A stretch of DNA of 46,877 bases from Flavobacteriales bacterium (lineage in GTDB: Bacteria; Bacteroidota; Bacteroidia; Flavobacteriales; BACL11), in assembly GCA_002711125.1 (NCBI GenBank), contig PAHN01000007.1:136987-183863 (forward strand). The letters run 5' to 3'. This document shows, piece by piece, positions 9,422 through 18,208 of this stretch; within the stretch, counting starts at the first letter, position 1; the number at the start of each line of letters is the position of its first letter. The notes beneath the pieces are model-generated. The model saw nothing but the letters and a program-made list of their open reading frames with translations. It did not search any database and had not been told where the DNA came from. The position numbers and the translations under genes are program-made.

Positions 9422-9436
9422 CAAAAAAAAATAGAA

Positions 9437-10468
9437 ATGAGTAAATTCCAAAGTTTAATAGTTACAGACATTAATAACTTGACACCAGATTCAGTTGAAA
9501 TAAATTTTGATATATCTAATACAAGCAATTTTGATTTTGTTCCAGGTCAATATATTACTATTAAACATGAGATTAATGGAGAAGATGTTAGAAGAGCATA
9601 CTCTATATGTTCTGCTCCTTCTGAAGGTTTATCTATTGGTGTTAAGAGAGTAGAAGGAGGAAAGATGTCTACATTTTTAGTAAATCGTTTAAATATTGGT
9701 GATACTTTAGAAGTGATGCCTCCCTCAGGTAACTTTATTTATAATGAAGCTAAAAAACATGTTGTTGCTATATGTGCTGGTAGTGGTATTACTCCTATTT
9801 TTTCTATGATTAAATCAATAGATTCAAATACTAAATTTTCTCTCCTGTATGGAAATAGATCTGAAAATTCTGTAATGTTTTCTACTAAACTAAAAGATAT
9901 TCAAGAATCTGATACAAAAGATTTAGATATACATTGGTTCTTTTCTAAAGAAAAAGTATCATCTTCAATTTATGGAAGAATTGATAAAAATAATTTACAA
10001 CAATTATTAAATACATTTAATAGTTTGAAGGATGCAGATGACTTTTATATATGTGGTCCTGGGGATTTAATAGATAATGTAAAGGAATTATTACTACTTA
10101 ATAAAGTTAACGAGTCAAAAATCCACTTTGAGCGTTTCACAGCTGCAGAAAAAACTGATAATGATTCTAATAATAATAAAGACATAATGTCAAATGTAAC
10201 TGTATGTGTTGATGGAGATGATTTTGAATTTACTCTTTCATCAAAAGGACAATATATTTTAGATGCTGCTATGGAGCATGGGGCAGATGTTCCATATTCT
10301 TGCAAGGGAGCAGTTTGTTGTACTTGTAAGGGAAAGGTCATGGAAGGAAAGGTGACAATGGATGCCAACTACTCATTATCAGAAGATGAGGTTTCTCAAG
10401 GTTATATTTTAGGTTGTCAAGCTAGACCTGCTTCACCAAATGTTGTGGTTGATTTTGATGAAATGTAA
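9437..10468 (+). CDS. paaE: PaaE: epoxidase reductase (FAD/NADPH + [2Fe-2S])
   Basis: Electron-transfer component of phenylacetyl-CoA epoxidase, 343 residues from the ATG at 9437. An upstream TTG at 9410 is in frame but lies before the promoter-like box and is rejected. An N-terminal FAD domain (DVRRAYSICSAP) is followed by an NAD(P) domain (VVAICAGSGITPIFSMIKS, ending near FYICGPG). A C-terminal plant-type ferredoxin carries the Cys pattern C-x4-C-x2-C in SCKGAVCCTC plus a fourth Cys in LGCQARP. It is transcribed away from paaABCD, whereas E. coli has it in the same operon. Confidence 0.93.
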   Translation: MSKFQSLIVTDINNLTPDSVEINFDISNTSNFDFVPGQYITIKHEINGEDVRRAYSICSAPSEGLSIGVKRVEGGKMSTFLVNRLNIGDTLEVMPPSGNFIYNEAKKHVVAICAGSGITPIFSMIKSIDSNTKFSLLYGNRSENSVMFSTKLKDIQESDTKDLDIHWFFSKEKVSSSIYGRIDKNNLQQLLNTFNSLKDADDFYICGPGDLIDNVKELLLLNKVNESKIHFERFTAAEKTDNDSNNNKDIMSNVTVCVDGDDFEFTLSSKGQYILDAAMEHGADVPYSCKGAVCCTCKGKVMEGKVTMDANYSLSEDEVSQGYILGCQARPASPNVVVDFDEM

Positions 10469-10471
10469 CTT

Positions 10472-11818
10472 TTAACTTTTTAACTTAGGGTCTAATGCAT
10501 CCCTCATTGCTTCAGCAATTGTGTTGTATACTGTAATTGTTATAAAAATTGCTATTCCAGGAAATACTATTACCCACCATGCTTCTAAATTAGACCTACC
10601 TTGATTTAGTTGTGATCCCCAAGTTACCATGTCTGCTGGCACCCCAATTCCTAAAAATGAAAGTCCAGACTCAATTAAAATTGCTGATGCAATTCCAAAT
10701 GCAATACTAACAAAAACTGGTGCTAACGCATTTGGAAGAGCATGCTTAAAAATTGTCCTTATTGATGAAAAACCTAAAGATTGTGCTGCTTGCACATATT
10801 CTAAAGAACGAATTCTGAAAAATTCAGCTCTAGTAAATCGAGCTATACCAGTCCAACTAGTTAAGCCAATAATCACCATCACAATCCATATACTTCTAGT
10901 TACAATAGAAGAGATGGTAATTATTAAAAGAAGTCTTGGTATAGAGTTTAAAAGTTCAATACCTCTTGATACAAATGAATCAATAGGTACATCGACTTCC
11001 TTTTTAAGAAAACCAAATAGTAATAATCTACTAAACAATCTAAATAAAATAATAACTCCTATTATCACTCCAAAACTAATTAATAGTTGCACAAGTCCAC
11101 TACTAACACTTTGTCCAAATGCTTCCCCGAGTTCATATTTTCTACTTCCAAAGCCATAAAACATTCCAAAAAACACACCTATTATGGTAAACCAATATTT
11201 AACTCTTGGCATTTTTAATCTTGTATCACCAAAAAATCCAGCAAGAGCACCTAAAATAATTCCAATAATTGAAGCTATTCCCATTGATATTAATCCTACT
11301 AATAGGGCTATTCTTGATCCATGAATTAGTCCAGCTGCTAAATCTCTTCCAATATTGTCAGTACCTAAATAATGTCTAAATTTATTTGGTATCTTGGTAA
11401 TTTCCCCTTTACTATTTTTATATCTTTGATTTCCTCCTGGAGAAACATAATTTCTATTGTATTTGTCTTGAAATGTATTGTCATATGTTATTGGAGCCCA
11501 AATAACCTTTTCATATTCTAGTGTTCTCCAATCTGTTATATCATATTGTAATACAGACTCAAATTCTCCCTTTTCATTAAAAATCGAATCTCTTTGTGTC
11601 TCATCTGCAAATGCAGGGTAAATTGTTTTCCCTTTGTATTTAGCATATAACGGTCTTTCATTAGCTAAATAGGGAGCAAATATGGCAATAATGATGATTA
11701 ATATTAATAAATATAAGGAGAATTTCGCAGGCTTATTTTTTTTAAATTGACTCCATGCATATTTCTTGAAAGAAAAATTTTCAACGTTTGTTTTTTCTGA
11801 TTTTCTTACTTTATTCAT
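10472..11818 (-). CDS. peptide/nickel-type ABC transporter permease (OppC/DppC-like)
   Basis: Inner-membrane permease of 448 residues, against about 300 for ordinary OppC. One N-terminal helix (residues ~35-52) is followed by a ~100-residue periplasmic insertion with many charged residues. Next comes LGTDNIGRDLAAGLIHGSRIAL, typical of OppC, and then an extra hydrophobic segment pair (~205-270). The conserved EAA-like loop is near FIRSLEYVQAAQSLG and is followed by HALPNALAPV. It is third in the operon, 6 bp after the OppB-like gene. No ATPase is encoded nearby. Confidence 0.85.
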   Translation of the reverse strand: MNKVRKSEKTNVENFSFKKYAWSQFKKNKPAKFSLYLLILIIIIAIFAPYLANERPLYAKYKGKTIYPAFADETQRDSIFNEKGEFESVLQYDITDWRTLEYEKVIWAPITYDNTFQDKYNRNYVSPGGNQRYKNSKGEITKIPNKFRHYLGTDNIGRDLAAGLIHGSRIALLVGLISMGIASIIGIILGALAGFFGDTRLKMPRVKYWFTIIGVFFGMFYGFGSRKYELGEAFGQSVSSGLVQLLISFGVIIGVIILFRLFSRLLLFGFLKKEVDVPIDSFVSRGIELLNSIPRLLLIITISSIVTRSIWIVMVIIGLTSWTGIARFTRAEFFRIRSLEYVQAAQSLGFSSIRTIFKHALPNALAPVFVSIAFGIASAILIESGLSFLGIGVPADMVTWGSQLNQGRSNLEAWWVIVFPGIAIFITITVYNTIAEAMRDALDPKLKS

Positions 11819-11824
11819 AATGTT

Positions 11825-13309
11825 TTATTTATACGAAATTCTTGGGTCTGCTACAGCATAAAGTAAATCTGATACAAGATAGCCTACCATAGTTAAAAAA
11901 CCTGAAATTGTAAATATTGTAATAATCATTGGGTAATCACCACCTGTTAAAGAGTTTAAAATTTCTACTCCTATTCCTGGTATCGAGAATATAACTTCAA
12001 TAATTATACTCCCTCCTATAGCCATAGGAAAAATTGCTGCAAAAACTGTTATTATTGGAAGTAATGAATTTCTTAACGCATGCTTAAGAATAACGGTTTT
12101 TTCTGATAAACCTTTTGCTCTTGCAGTTCTAATATAATCTTGATTTATTACATCTATCATTCCAATTCTCATAATTCTACTTAAAAATGCAAAGGAGCTA
12201 TAAGTATATGTAATAATAGGTAATATTAAATATGGAATAGTGTGTTCAATTGCATCCCAATGCCACCATTTCCAGTCTGGATTCCATGTAGTTGGATCTT
12301 TAAGCCCCCCAACAGGAAAAAAGCTATATGTATCTGGGTTTGCAAACGCGAATAATAATAATAATCCTACAAAAAATGAAGGCATTGCATATAAGACAAA
12401 AAGCACCACTGATATAGTTCTATCTGCTGTGGAGTCTTTTTTGTATGCAGAAAAGATTCCAAGAGGAATACTAACTAAGTAAGCTATTAAAATAGATATA
12501 AGTGAAAATTTAAAAGAAACTTCAATTTTTTCCCAAATTTTATCTTCAACTTTTTTTTGATCTCTATATGAAAAACCAAAATCTCCTCTTATTAATCCTT
12601 TTCTTTCATTTCCATTACCAAATAACCATGTATGATATTGATTTTTGAATCCATACCAGTTTAAACTAGGAATATATGTTTTCCATTTTGTTTTATTAGC
12701 TTCTAAAAAATTTTTTGATTTTTTTACTTTGTTTACATGTGGTTTAAGAGGTGTTAAGAAATCATTATTATTGATTAAGCTATATAGCGTACTTAAACCA
12801 TTATTTATTATTCTAGAATCTGAATTAGCTAAAAGATTTTTAACAGTGCTTCCAAACTGATTTTTTGCTTCATTTAACACATTAATATCTAGTGAGGAGT
12901 CTTGTTTGTAAAGTTCCTTAATATCTATTTTTTCGTATTTTCTTTCTAGCTTTATCAAACTATTAAAGTAATTAGAAACAGCATTCCAATTACCGGTTTC
13001 ATGTGTTAGTTTACTTAAGTTTTTTTGATGATCTCTATCTTGAACTTTATATAGTGTATCGGTTGTAGCAAAATTTGAAATACTAAAATAAAAAATAGGT
13101 AAATCTAATCCTAGCTTTTTCCTCCATTCTTGCTTTTGAATTTTTGTGGCTACTGAAGATGATCCTGCTTCTCCTTCGCTTTCAGCAGATCTAGTTAATT
13201 TTTCAATTGGGTCAACAGGAGCATTTATACTAATGATAAAAGCTAATAAAGATATCCCTATTAGCATAGGTATCATAGTTAATATTCTTTTCACTGTATA
13301 CTTTAACAT
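11825..13309 (-). CDS. peptide/nickel-type ABC transporter permease (OppB/DppB-like)
   Basis: Inner-membrane permease of 494 residues, where OppB normally has about 310. After the first helix (residues 8-28) there is a ~180-residue soluble insertion (about 60-240), rich in Lys and Asn. The normal OppB core then begins with GDFGFSYRDQKKVEDKIWE. The EAA loop motif is seen in DYIRTARAKGLSEKTVILKHALRNSLLPI. It starts three bases after the binding-protein stop, so the two are co-transcribed. Confidence 0.87.
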   Translation of the reverse strand: MLKYTVKRILTMIPMLIGISLLAFIISINAPVDPIEKLTRSAESEGEAGSSSVATKIQKQEWRKKLGLDLPIFYFSISNFATTDTLYKVQDRDHQKNLSKLTHETGNWNAVSNYFNSLIKLERKYEKIDIKELYKQDSSLDINVLNEAKNQFGSTVKNLLANSDSRIINNGLSTLYSLINNNDFLTPLKPHVNKVKKSKNFLEANKTKWKTYIPSLNWYGFKNQYHTWLFGNGNERKGLIRGDFGFSYRDQKKVEDKIWEKIEVSFKFSLISILIAYLVSIPLGIFSAYKKDSTADRTISVVLFVLYAMPSFFVGLLLLFAFANPDTYSFFPVGGLKDPTTWNPDWKWWHWDAIEHTIPYLILPIITYTYSSFAFLSRIMRIGMIDVINQDYIRTARAKGLSEKTVILKHALRNSLLPIITVFAAIFPMAIGGSIIIEVIFSIPGIGVEILNSLTGGDYPMIITIFTISGFLTMVGYLVSDLLYAVADPRISYK

Positions 13310-13312
13310 TTC

Positions 13313-15043
13313 TTAATTTAGTTCAAGATTATTTAATAAAACACCTGGTCTTTCAAAAAACATATCCCTATTGTTAAATCTTTTATGAATTGCAAATTTT
13401 CTTTTAGAACAATATAAGAATACATAAGGTTGATCTTCATAAATTCTAGCTTGTAATTTTAATAAAGCATTTCTATGTGTTTCGTAATCTAATGTGTTAT
13501 TTGCCTCTTCTATTAATGCGTCACTTTCTGCATCACCAAATCCGCAAAAATTAGAACCTTTATTTACCCATGATGTAGTATGCCATAGCTGCATTGGGTT
13601 TGAGTAAGCTGCACTACTTCCCCAACCAGCTAACATCGCATCAAATTTATGATCTGCAGCGTTTTTATAAAACAAATTAAAATCCATTCCTGCAGGCTCA
13701 GCTACTATACCTGCCTTATACAGACTTTCTTTCATTATTAAAACTATCTCTGTTGACGTTGGACTTTGCATGTAGCTAAATTTAAATTTAAATGGTGTTT
13801 TTACGCCATTAATTATTTTATCTCTTATATTATCTCCATCTGTATCTATCCATCCAGCCTCATCTAGTAACTTATTAGCTTTGTTAATATCTAGTTCTAT
13901 TAGTTTAAGAGTATCATTATAGGTTTTTTTTAAAGGTGAAATATTAGCTGCTTGTCTTGTTGCATGACCAAACATAACAAAATCTATAATTTCATTAACA
14001 GGTATTAAATGTGCAAATGCTCGTCTTACTTTTTTGTCAACAAAAAATGGTTTATGATTTGTGCCATCTGGTTTCATGTTTAATCCAATGTAAGAAATTC
14101 CGTATCTATCTTTAAAATCAGAATCATAATTTTTATTAAAGTAATCCCTCTCTTGAAGTTTCATAAGATCTAAAGTTCCTAAATTAGTTGTTACATCAAG
14201 ATCTTGTTTTTTTAGCGCCAAATAAGCAGAAGCACTTTCTTTAATTACACGATAAATTATTTTTTCTGGAAATGAATTATTATAAATTGATTTTTCATTT
14301 GATCCCCACCAGTCTTTCTTTTTTCTTAAAATTATATATTGTTCTGTTTCCCATTCACTAACTTCATAAGGGCCAAGACCTTTTAGATTTTTAACTTCAA
14401 ATCCATTTTTTGCATCGTTAAAATTATTAAACCAATTAGCTATTTGCTGAGTTTCTTCAAAACTCTTATTTAAAATCTGATCAAATGTTATATTATCAAA
14501 AATCCCTTGTGGATCCCAATGGTTTTTTTGTTGAATATATATGCCACCCATAATTGTTTTAGCAGTCCATTTAATATCTTGTGCGGTCATACTAAATTTA
14601 AACGGATTATCTGGGTCTAAATCAACAGATTTAATTACTGAGCTGTATACTGGTCTTATTTGAGCATTATTTGTCAAGTGACATAACATAATCTTAGTTG
14701 AAAAAACTACATCTTTTGCAGTAAGTGTTGATCCGTCATCCCATTTAATATTTTCTTTTAATTCAAAATAAAATGTTTTGTTATCTTCTGAAGAAGATGG
14801 TAGTTCTTTTAGAAGTGTTGGAATATATTCTAATGTTTCTATATCAAGTTGAAGAAGTGTTCTTTGTGTATATGCAAAGATCTCTGAACGCATGACAGAA
14901 TTATTATTAAATGGATGTAAACCATCTGGTTCACTAAGCATATGAGCAACAACTGTATTTTGCTTTAAACGTTTACTATTATCATTTTCACTGCAACTTA
15001 AAAAAAAGCAAATAGTAAATAAAAGTATAATTTTTTGCGTCAT
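13313..15043 (-). CDS. peptide-binding lipoprotein of ABC transporter (SBP family 5)
   Basis: 576-residue extracytoplasmic solute-binding protein. The N-terminus is a lipoprotein signal with Cys17 in FFLSC. SBP_bac_5 hallmarks follow: LSEPDGLHPFNNN, KENIKWDDGSTLTAKDVVFS, DVTTNLG, and AFAHLIPVNEIIDFVMFGHATRQAANISP. It presumably captures oligopeptides or similar ligands and delivers them to the two permeases downstream. A TAnnTTTG box lies 16 bp upstream of its ATG. The ATP-binding subunits must be elsewhere. Confidence 0.88.
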   Translation of the reverse strand: MTQKIILLFTICFFLSCSENDNSKRLKQNTVVAHMLSEPDGLHPFNNNSVMRSEIFAYTQRTLLQLDIETLEYIPTLLKELPSSSEDNKTFYFELKENIKWDDGSTLTAKDVVFSTKIMLCHLTNNAQIRPVYSSVIKSVDLDPDNPFKFSMTAQDIKWTAKTIMGGIYIQQKNHWDPQGIFDNITFDQILNKSFEETQQIANWFNNFNDAKNGFEVKNLKGLGPYEVSEWETEQYIILRKKKDWWGSNEKSIYNNSFPEKIIYRVIKESASAYLALKKQDLDVTTNLGTLDLMKLQERDYFNKNYDSDFKDRYGISYIGLNMKPDGTNHKPFFVDKKVRRAFAHLIPVNEIIDFVMFGHATRQAANISPLKKTYNDTLKLIELDINKANKLLDEAGWIDTDGDNIRDKIINGVKTPFKFKFSYMQSPTSTEIVLIMKESLYKAGIVAEPAGMDFNLFYKNAADHKFDAMLAGWGSSAAYSNPMQLWHTTSWVNKGSNFCGFGDAESDALIEEANNTLDYETHRNALLKLQARIYEDQPYVFLYCSKRKFAIHKRFNNRDMFFERPGVLLNNLELN

Positions 15044-15059
15044 AAATAAATTTGTTTTG

Positions 15060-15067
15060 CAAATATA
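15060..15067 (-). promoter_or_regulatory. TAnnTTTG promoter element for the ABC importer operon
   Basis: The minus strand reads TATATTTG, an exact -7 consensus match, ending 16 bases upstream of the binding-protein ATG. This is the likely start of the three-gene operon. Confidence 0.5.
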
Positions 15068-15122
15068 ACATTTGAATAAAATTATAGCTTAAATAATCTA
15101 ATTAAATAATTTAATAATAAAG

Positions 15123-15153
15123 TTTGCTATAAATTGATATTAGTATACATTTG
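15123..15153 (+). promoter_or_regulatory. complete Bacteroidota promoter for the tRNA genes
   Basis: TTTG at 15123-15126, a 19-bp spacer and TACATTTG at 15146-15153 match the TTTG-N19-TAnnTTTG consensus of the primary sigma factor in this phylum. It lies 23 bp upstream of tRNA-Ser and is the best-formed promoter in the window. Confidence 0.7.
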
Positions 15154-15176
15154 CAAACTCAATGTTTTTTGAAATA

Positions 15177-15263
15177 GGAGAGGTGCCGGAGTGGCCGAAC
15201 GGGGCTCCCTGCTAAGGAGTTGTGCGCTTACGCGTACCGGGGGTTCGAATCCCTTCCTCTCCG
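15177..15263 (+). tRNA. tRNA-Ser(GCU)
   Basis: 87-nt class II tRNA with a long variable arm. The 5' GGAGAGG pairs with 3' CCTCTCC, and the discriminator base is G. Anticodon GCT is at 15211-15213 in the loop CTGCTAA closed by CTCC/GGAG. The T arm contains GGTTCGAATCC. The CCA end is not encoded. Confidence 0.95.
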
Positions 15264-15290
15264 CAGATTTTTATGATTGTAAAAGTTTTA

Positions 15291-15298
15291 TATTTTTG
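15291..15298 (+). promoter_or_regulatory. possible separate promoter box for tRNA-Pro
   Basis: TATTTTTG matches TAnnTTTG and lies 13 bp upstream of tRNA-Pro. The tRNA may also be co-transcribed with tRNA-Ser, 48 bp upstream. Confidence 0.35.
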
Positions 15299-15311
15299 CA
15301 TTCTTAAATTT

Positions 15312-15386
15312 CGGGGTATAGCGTAGCCCGGTTATCGCGCCTGCTTTGGGAGCAGGAGGTCGCAGGTTCGAATCCTGCTACCCCGA
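15312..15386 (+). tRNA. tRNA-Pro(UGG), integration target
   Basis: 75-nt tRNA. The acceptor is CGGGGTA/TACCCCG with discriminator A. Anticodon TGG at 15347-15349 sits in the loop TTTGGGA closed by CCTGC/GCAGG. CCA is not encoded. The last 16 nt plus the next base (AATCCTGCTACCCCGAC, 15371-15387) recur exactly at 22736-22752 and 23093-23109 and with two changes at 23811-23827. The 3' end of this gene is therefore the attachment site of the mobile array downstream. The gene itself appears intact. Confidence 0.95.
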
Positions 15387-15387
15387 C

Positions 15388-15714
15388 ATTTTTCTCCACC
15401 AAAATCGACGATTTTAAGGAGTAACACACTGATTACCAAACCCAAGAACATAAAATTTTAAAATTATTTTAGAAAATAATTTTTAACCCCCTTTTATCAG
15501 ATGATGCCACCAAAAAAAATGTAAAACGGTGCAAATTCTGGTGCAAATTTTGGGAGTAAAAATTTTGTTCTTTTTTTAAGATCAAAAATTTCATCCATTT
15601 ACATCCGTAAGTTCATATTTCTAAAGATATATTGCTTTATATCTTTAAATATAACTTATTGAAAATCAGTTTATTAAATACATTTTGTATTGTAAAATTT
15701 AATAAATTTGTAAG
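15388..15714 (+). promoter_or_regulatory. gene-free left end of element with paired arm-type repeats
   Basis: 327 bp without a gene. It holds two direct GGTGCAAA octamers at 15528-15535 and 15540-15547, 12 bp apart. The same paired arrangement is found in the right terminus at 22668-22687, 23025-23044 and 23743-23762. An ATTTTAGAAAAT-type near-palindrome at about 15464-15480 resembles sequence near the right end (about 22592-22606). By analogy with other tyrosine recombinases these may be arm-binding sites. No protein-coding signal is seen here. Confidence 0.6.
15703..15710 (+). promoter_or_regulatory. TAnnTTTG box for the recombinase, four bases before its ATG
   Basis: TAAATTTG ends four bases before the ATG at 15715. 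With the usual distance from -7 box to start site, transcription would begin at or next to the start codon, so the message may be leaderless. The same geometry recurs at 22786, 23143, and 35328. Confidence 0.5.
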
Positions 15715-16908
15715 ATGAAAAAACAATTATTTGTAAGCTTTTTTGCAAGAAAAGCATTAACCAAGAAAACTGGGATGGTTCCTATATACTGTAAAGTGAG
15801 GTATAACGATACCACAGTCCAGTTTTACACCCAAATAGATGTACTATATATAAATTGGGATTCCAAAAGAACACGCGTTAGGGGAAATAGTAAAAAAGCG
15901 CTGAATTTAGAGTTAGAAACTATACGCGTTGATATAATAGATAAATATAATGCATTAATAAAAACCAATGTCATTATAACAGCCAAGACTGTTCTTGATT
16001 TTTATAAAAATGATACACTTATAATGAATAGTATTATAAATGTGTTTAAACAGCATAATGAAAATATGAAATCGCTTATTGGAATACAATATAGTTATGG
16101 TTCATATAAAAATTATATAACGACAATAAAACATTTAAAAAATTATATAAAAAAAATATATAACGCTAATGATATTTCACTCACTCAAATAAACTATAAT
16201 TTTATATATAATTTTTCACAGTTTATATTATTAAATACTGAATGTACACATAATGGAATGATGAAACATATTCAGCGTTTTAAGAAGATAACTAACTTTT
16301 GTATAAAGAACAATTATATAACAAAAGATCCTTTTATTGGGTTTAAAATTTCATTTAAAAAAACGAATCGTGTTTATATAAATAAAGACGAATTATATAT
16401 ACTAAAAAATATAAAATTAAATAGCAGTTTAAATAAAGTGCGTGATATATTTTTATTTGCGTGTTACACTGGACTTTCATATATAGATTTATATAATTTA
16501 AATATAAAAAACATACAAAAAGGTAATGATGGCCTTAAATGGATTTATATAAAAAGACATAAAACTGATATACCTTCAAATGTTCCTATTTTACCATATG
16601 CCTTATATATTTTAGATATATATAAAAAGCATAAAACTACAAATAGAATTTTTCCAATGATAAGTAACCAAAAAACAAATAAAGCATTAAAGGAAATAGC
16701 GCGTTTATGTAATTTTAATAAAAAATTAACTTTTCATAGTGCAAGACATACGTTTGCAACAACTATTACATTAACTAATGGTGTTCCTATAGAAACTGTT
16801 TCTAAAATGCTTGGGCATAATAATATAAAAACTACTCAAATATATGCTCAAGTTTTAGACTCTAAAACAAGTTCTGATATGCTTATTTTAAGAAATAAAT
16901 TAATTTAA
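15715..16908 (+). CDS. tyrosine recombinase (Bacteroidota integrase family)
   Basis: 397-residue site-specific recombinase. The N-terminal ~100 residues resemble the arm-binding domain of Bacteroidota integrases. A SAM-like core-binding domain spans ~105-215. The catalytic domain has HSARHTF (His341, Arg344), LGH (His368) and nucleophile Tyr377 in TQIYAQ. The first catalytic Arg is replaced by Ser255 in TGLSYIDLYNL; the CTnDOT integrase likewise lacks this Arg. Ile is encoded very often by ATA, unlike the flanking paa and tRNA-linked regions, consistent with horizontal origin. It adjoins attL and probably acts on all copies of the shared terminus. Confidence 0.93.
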   Translation: MKKQLFVSFFARKALTKKTGMVPIYCKVRYNDTTVQFYTQIDVLYINWDSKRTRVRGNSKKALNLELETIRVDIIDKYNALIKTNVIITAKTVLDFYKNDTLIMNSIINVFKQHNENMKSLIGIQYSYGSYKNYITTIKHLKNYIKKIYNANDISLTQINYNFIYNFSQFILLNTECTHNGMMKHIQRFKKITNFCIKNNYITKDPFIGFKISFKKTNRVYINKDELYILKNIKLNSSLNKVRDIFLFACYTGLSYIDLYNLNIKNIQKGNDGLKWIYIKRHKTDIPSNVPILPYALYILDIYKKHKTTNRIFPMISNQKTNKALKEIARLCNFNKKLTFHSARHTFATTITLTNGVPIETVSKMLGHNNIKTTQIYAQVLDSKTSSDMLILRNKLI

Positions 16909-16964
16909 TTATTAACAACATTTATTTTGCAGAATGTATTTATATAATAAAGCTATTAAAATTA

Positions 16965-16972
16965 TAAATTTG
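16965..16972 (+). promoter_or_regulatory. TAnnTTTG box for the C5 methyltransferase, five bases before its ATG
   Basis: TAAATTTG within TATAAATTTG ends five bases before the ATG at 16978, implying a very short or absent 5' leader. The 69-bp spacer after the recombinase stop supports an independent promoter. Confidence 0.5.
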
Positions 16973-16977
16973 CTGAT

Positions 16978-18207
16978 ATGCAAAAAAAAATAAAAGTCGT
17001 TGAATTATTCGCAGGAGTTGGTGGATTTCGTATTGGATTAGAGAAGAGTAATTATAAAATTGTTTGGAGTAACCAATGGGAACCGTCAACAAAGATTCAA
17101 CATGCTTCAATGGTTTATGAAGCACGTTTTGGAAAAGCAAATCACTCAAACGAAGACATCAATGAGATTGTGACTAGAAATGTAGAGGAAATACCAGATC
17201 ATGATTTATTAGTTGGTGGATTCCCTTGTCAGGATTATTCTGTTGCAACTACATTACATAATTCAAAAGGATTAAAAGGTAAAAAAGGAGTTCTTTGGTG
17301 GGCAATTCATAAGATTCTAGAAAACAAAAAGAATAAACCAAAATATTTATTATTAGAAAATGTTGATAGGCTTCTTAAATCACCTGTAGGTCAAAGAGGT
17401 CGTGACTTTGCAGTAATGTTACAGAGTCTAAATAACTTGGGTTATGCAGTTGAATGGAGAGTAATAAATGCAGCAGAATACGGAATGCCACAAAGAAGAA
17501 AAAGAATTTTTTTTCTTGCTTATCATAAATCTTCAAAAGTTTACAAAACAATTAAAAATTGCAATAAAAAAGATTGGCTTATAGAAGAGGGTACTATTGC
17601 TAGGGCTTTCCCAGTTATACAAACAAATAGAATTGAAGAACTTCAGTTAAAGGGAGATTTAGTTAAGCTAACTAAAGAATTCAATAAGGATGGAAAGGTA
17701 TCACCTTTCTTAAATACTGGTTTAATGTTTAAGGCAAAAGTTATAACAATGAAAACTGAGTCTGCATACGAAGGTAAGAAAACTGTATTGGGAGATATTT
17801 TACAGAAAGGAGAAGTGAGTTCTGAGTTCTTTATTGATGAAAATGACAAGCCTAAATGGGAATACTTAAAAGGTGCTAAAAAAGAAAAAAGGAAAACTAA
17901 AAATGGATTTGAATACAATTATACTGAAGGTGCAATGATTTACCCTGATGCATTAGATAATGCTTCAAGAACTATAATTACAGGAGAAGGAGGGAAATCA
18001 CCATCAAGGTTTAAGCATGTAGTTAAGACGGGTAGAGGGCTAAGAAGATTAACACCTATTGAATTAGAAAAGTTAAATCTATTTCCTATAAATCATACTA
18101 AACTTGATAATATTACTGATGCTAAAAGAGCTTTTTTTATGGGGAATGCTTTAGTTGTTGGTATCGTTGAAAAACTTGGTTTTTGTTTGCATGAAAAAAT
18201 AAAGTAA
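16978..18207 (+). CDS. DNA (cytosine-5-)-methyltransferase
   Basis: 409 residues with the C5-methyltransferase motifs in order: I (VELFAGVGGFRIGLE, residues 8-22), IV with catalytic Cys84 (GGFPCQDYSVA), VI (LLENVDRL), VIII (PQRRKRIFF, residues 171-179), a target-recognition region about 190-340, then IX (RRLTPIE) and X (MGNALVVGIVEKLG). It methylates cytosine in an unknown target sequence. No cognate type II endonuclease adjoins it. It is convergent with the DUF262 gene (one base between stops). It may provide self-marking for the neighbouring nuclease, or act as an orphan or anti-restriction enzyme. Confidence 0.92.
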   Translation: MQKKIKVVELFAGVGGFRIGLEKSNYKIVWSNQWEPSTKIQHASMVYEARFGKANHSNEDINEIVTRNVEEIPDHDLLVGGFPCQDYSVATTLHNSKGLKGKKGVLWWAIHKILENKKNKPKYLLLENVDRLLKSPVGQRGRDFAVMLQSLNNLGYAVEWRVINAAEYGMPQRRKRIFFLAYHKSSKVYKTIKNCNKKDWLIEEGTIARAFPVIQTNRIEELQLKGDLVKLTKEFNKDGKVSPFLNTGLMFKAKVITMKTESAYEGKKTVLGDILQKGEVSSEFFIDENDKPKWEYLKGAKKEKRKTKNGFEYNYTEGAMIYPDALDNASRTIITGEGGKSPSRFKHVVKTGRGLRRLTPIELEKLNLFPINHTKLDNITDAKRAFFMGNALVVGIVEKLGFCLHEKIK

Positions 18208-18208
18208 T

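Noticed and set aside
9410-9436. TTG-initiated extension of PaaE
   Set aside because: It overlaps the probable promoter box, and the ATG at 9437 gives the family-length protein.
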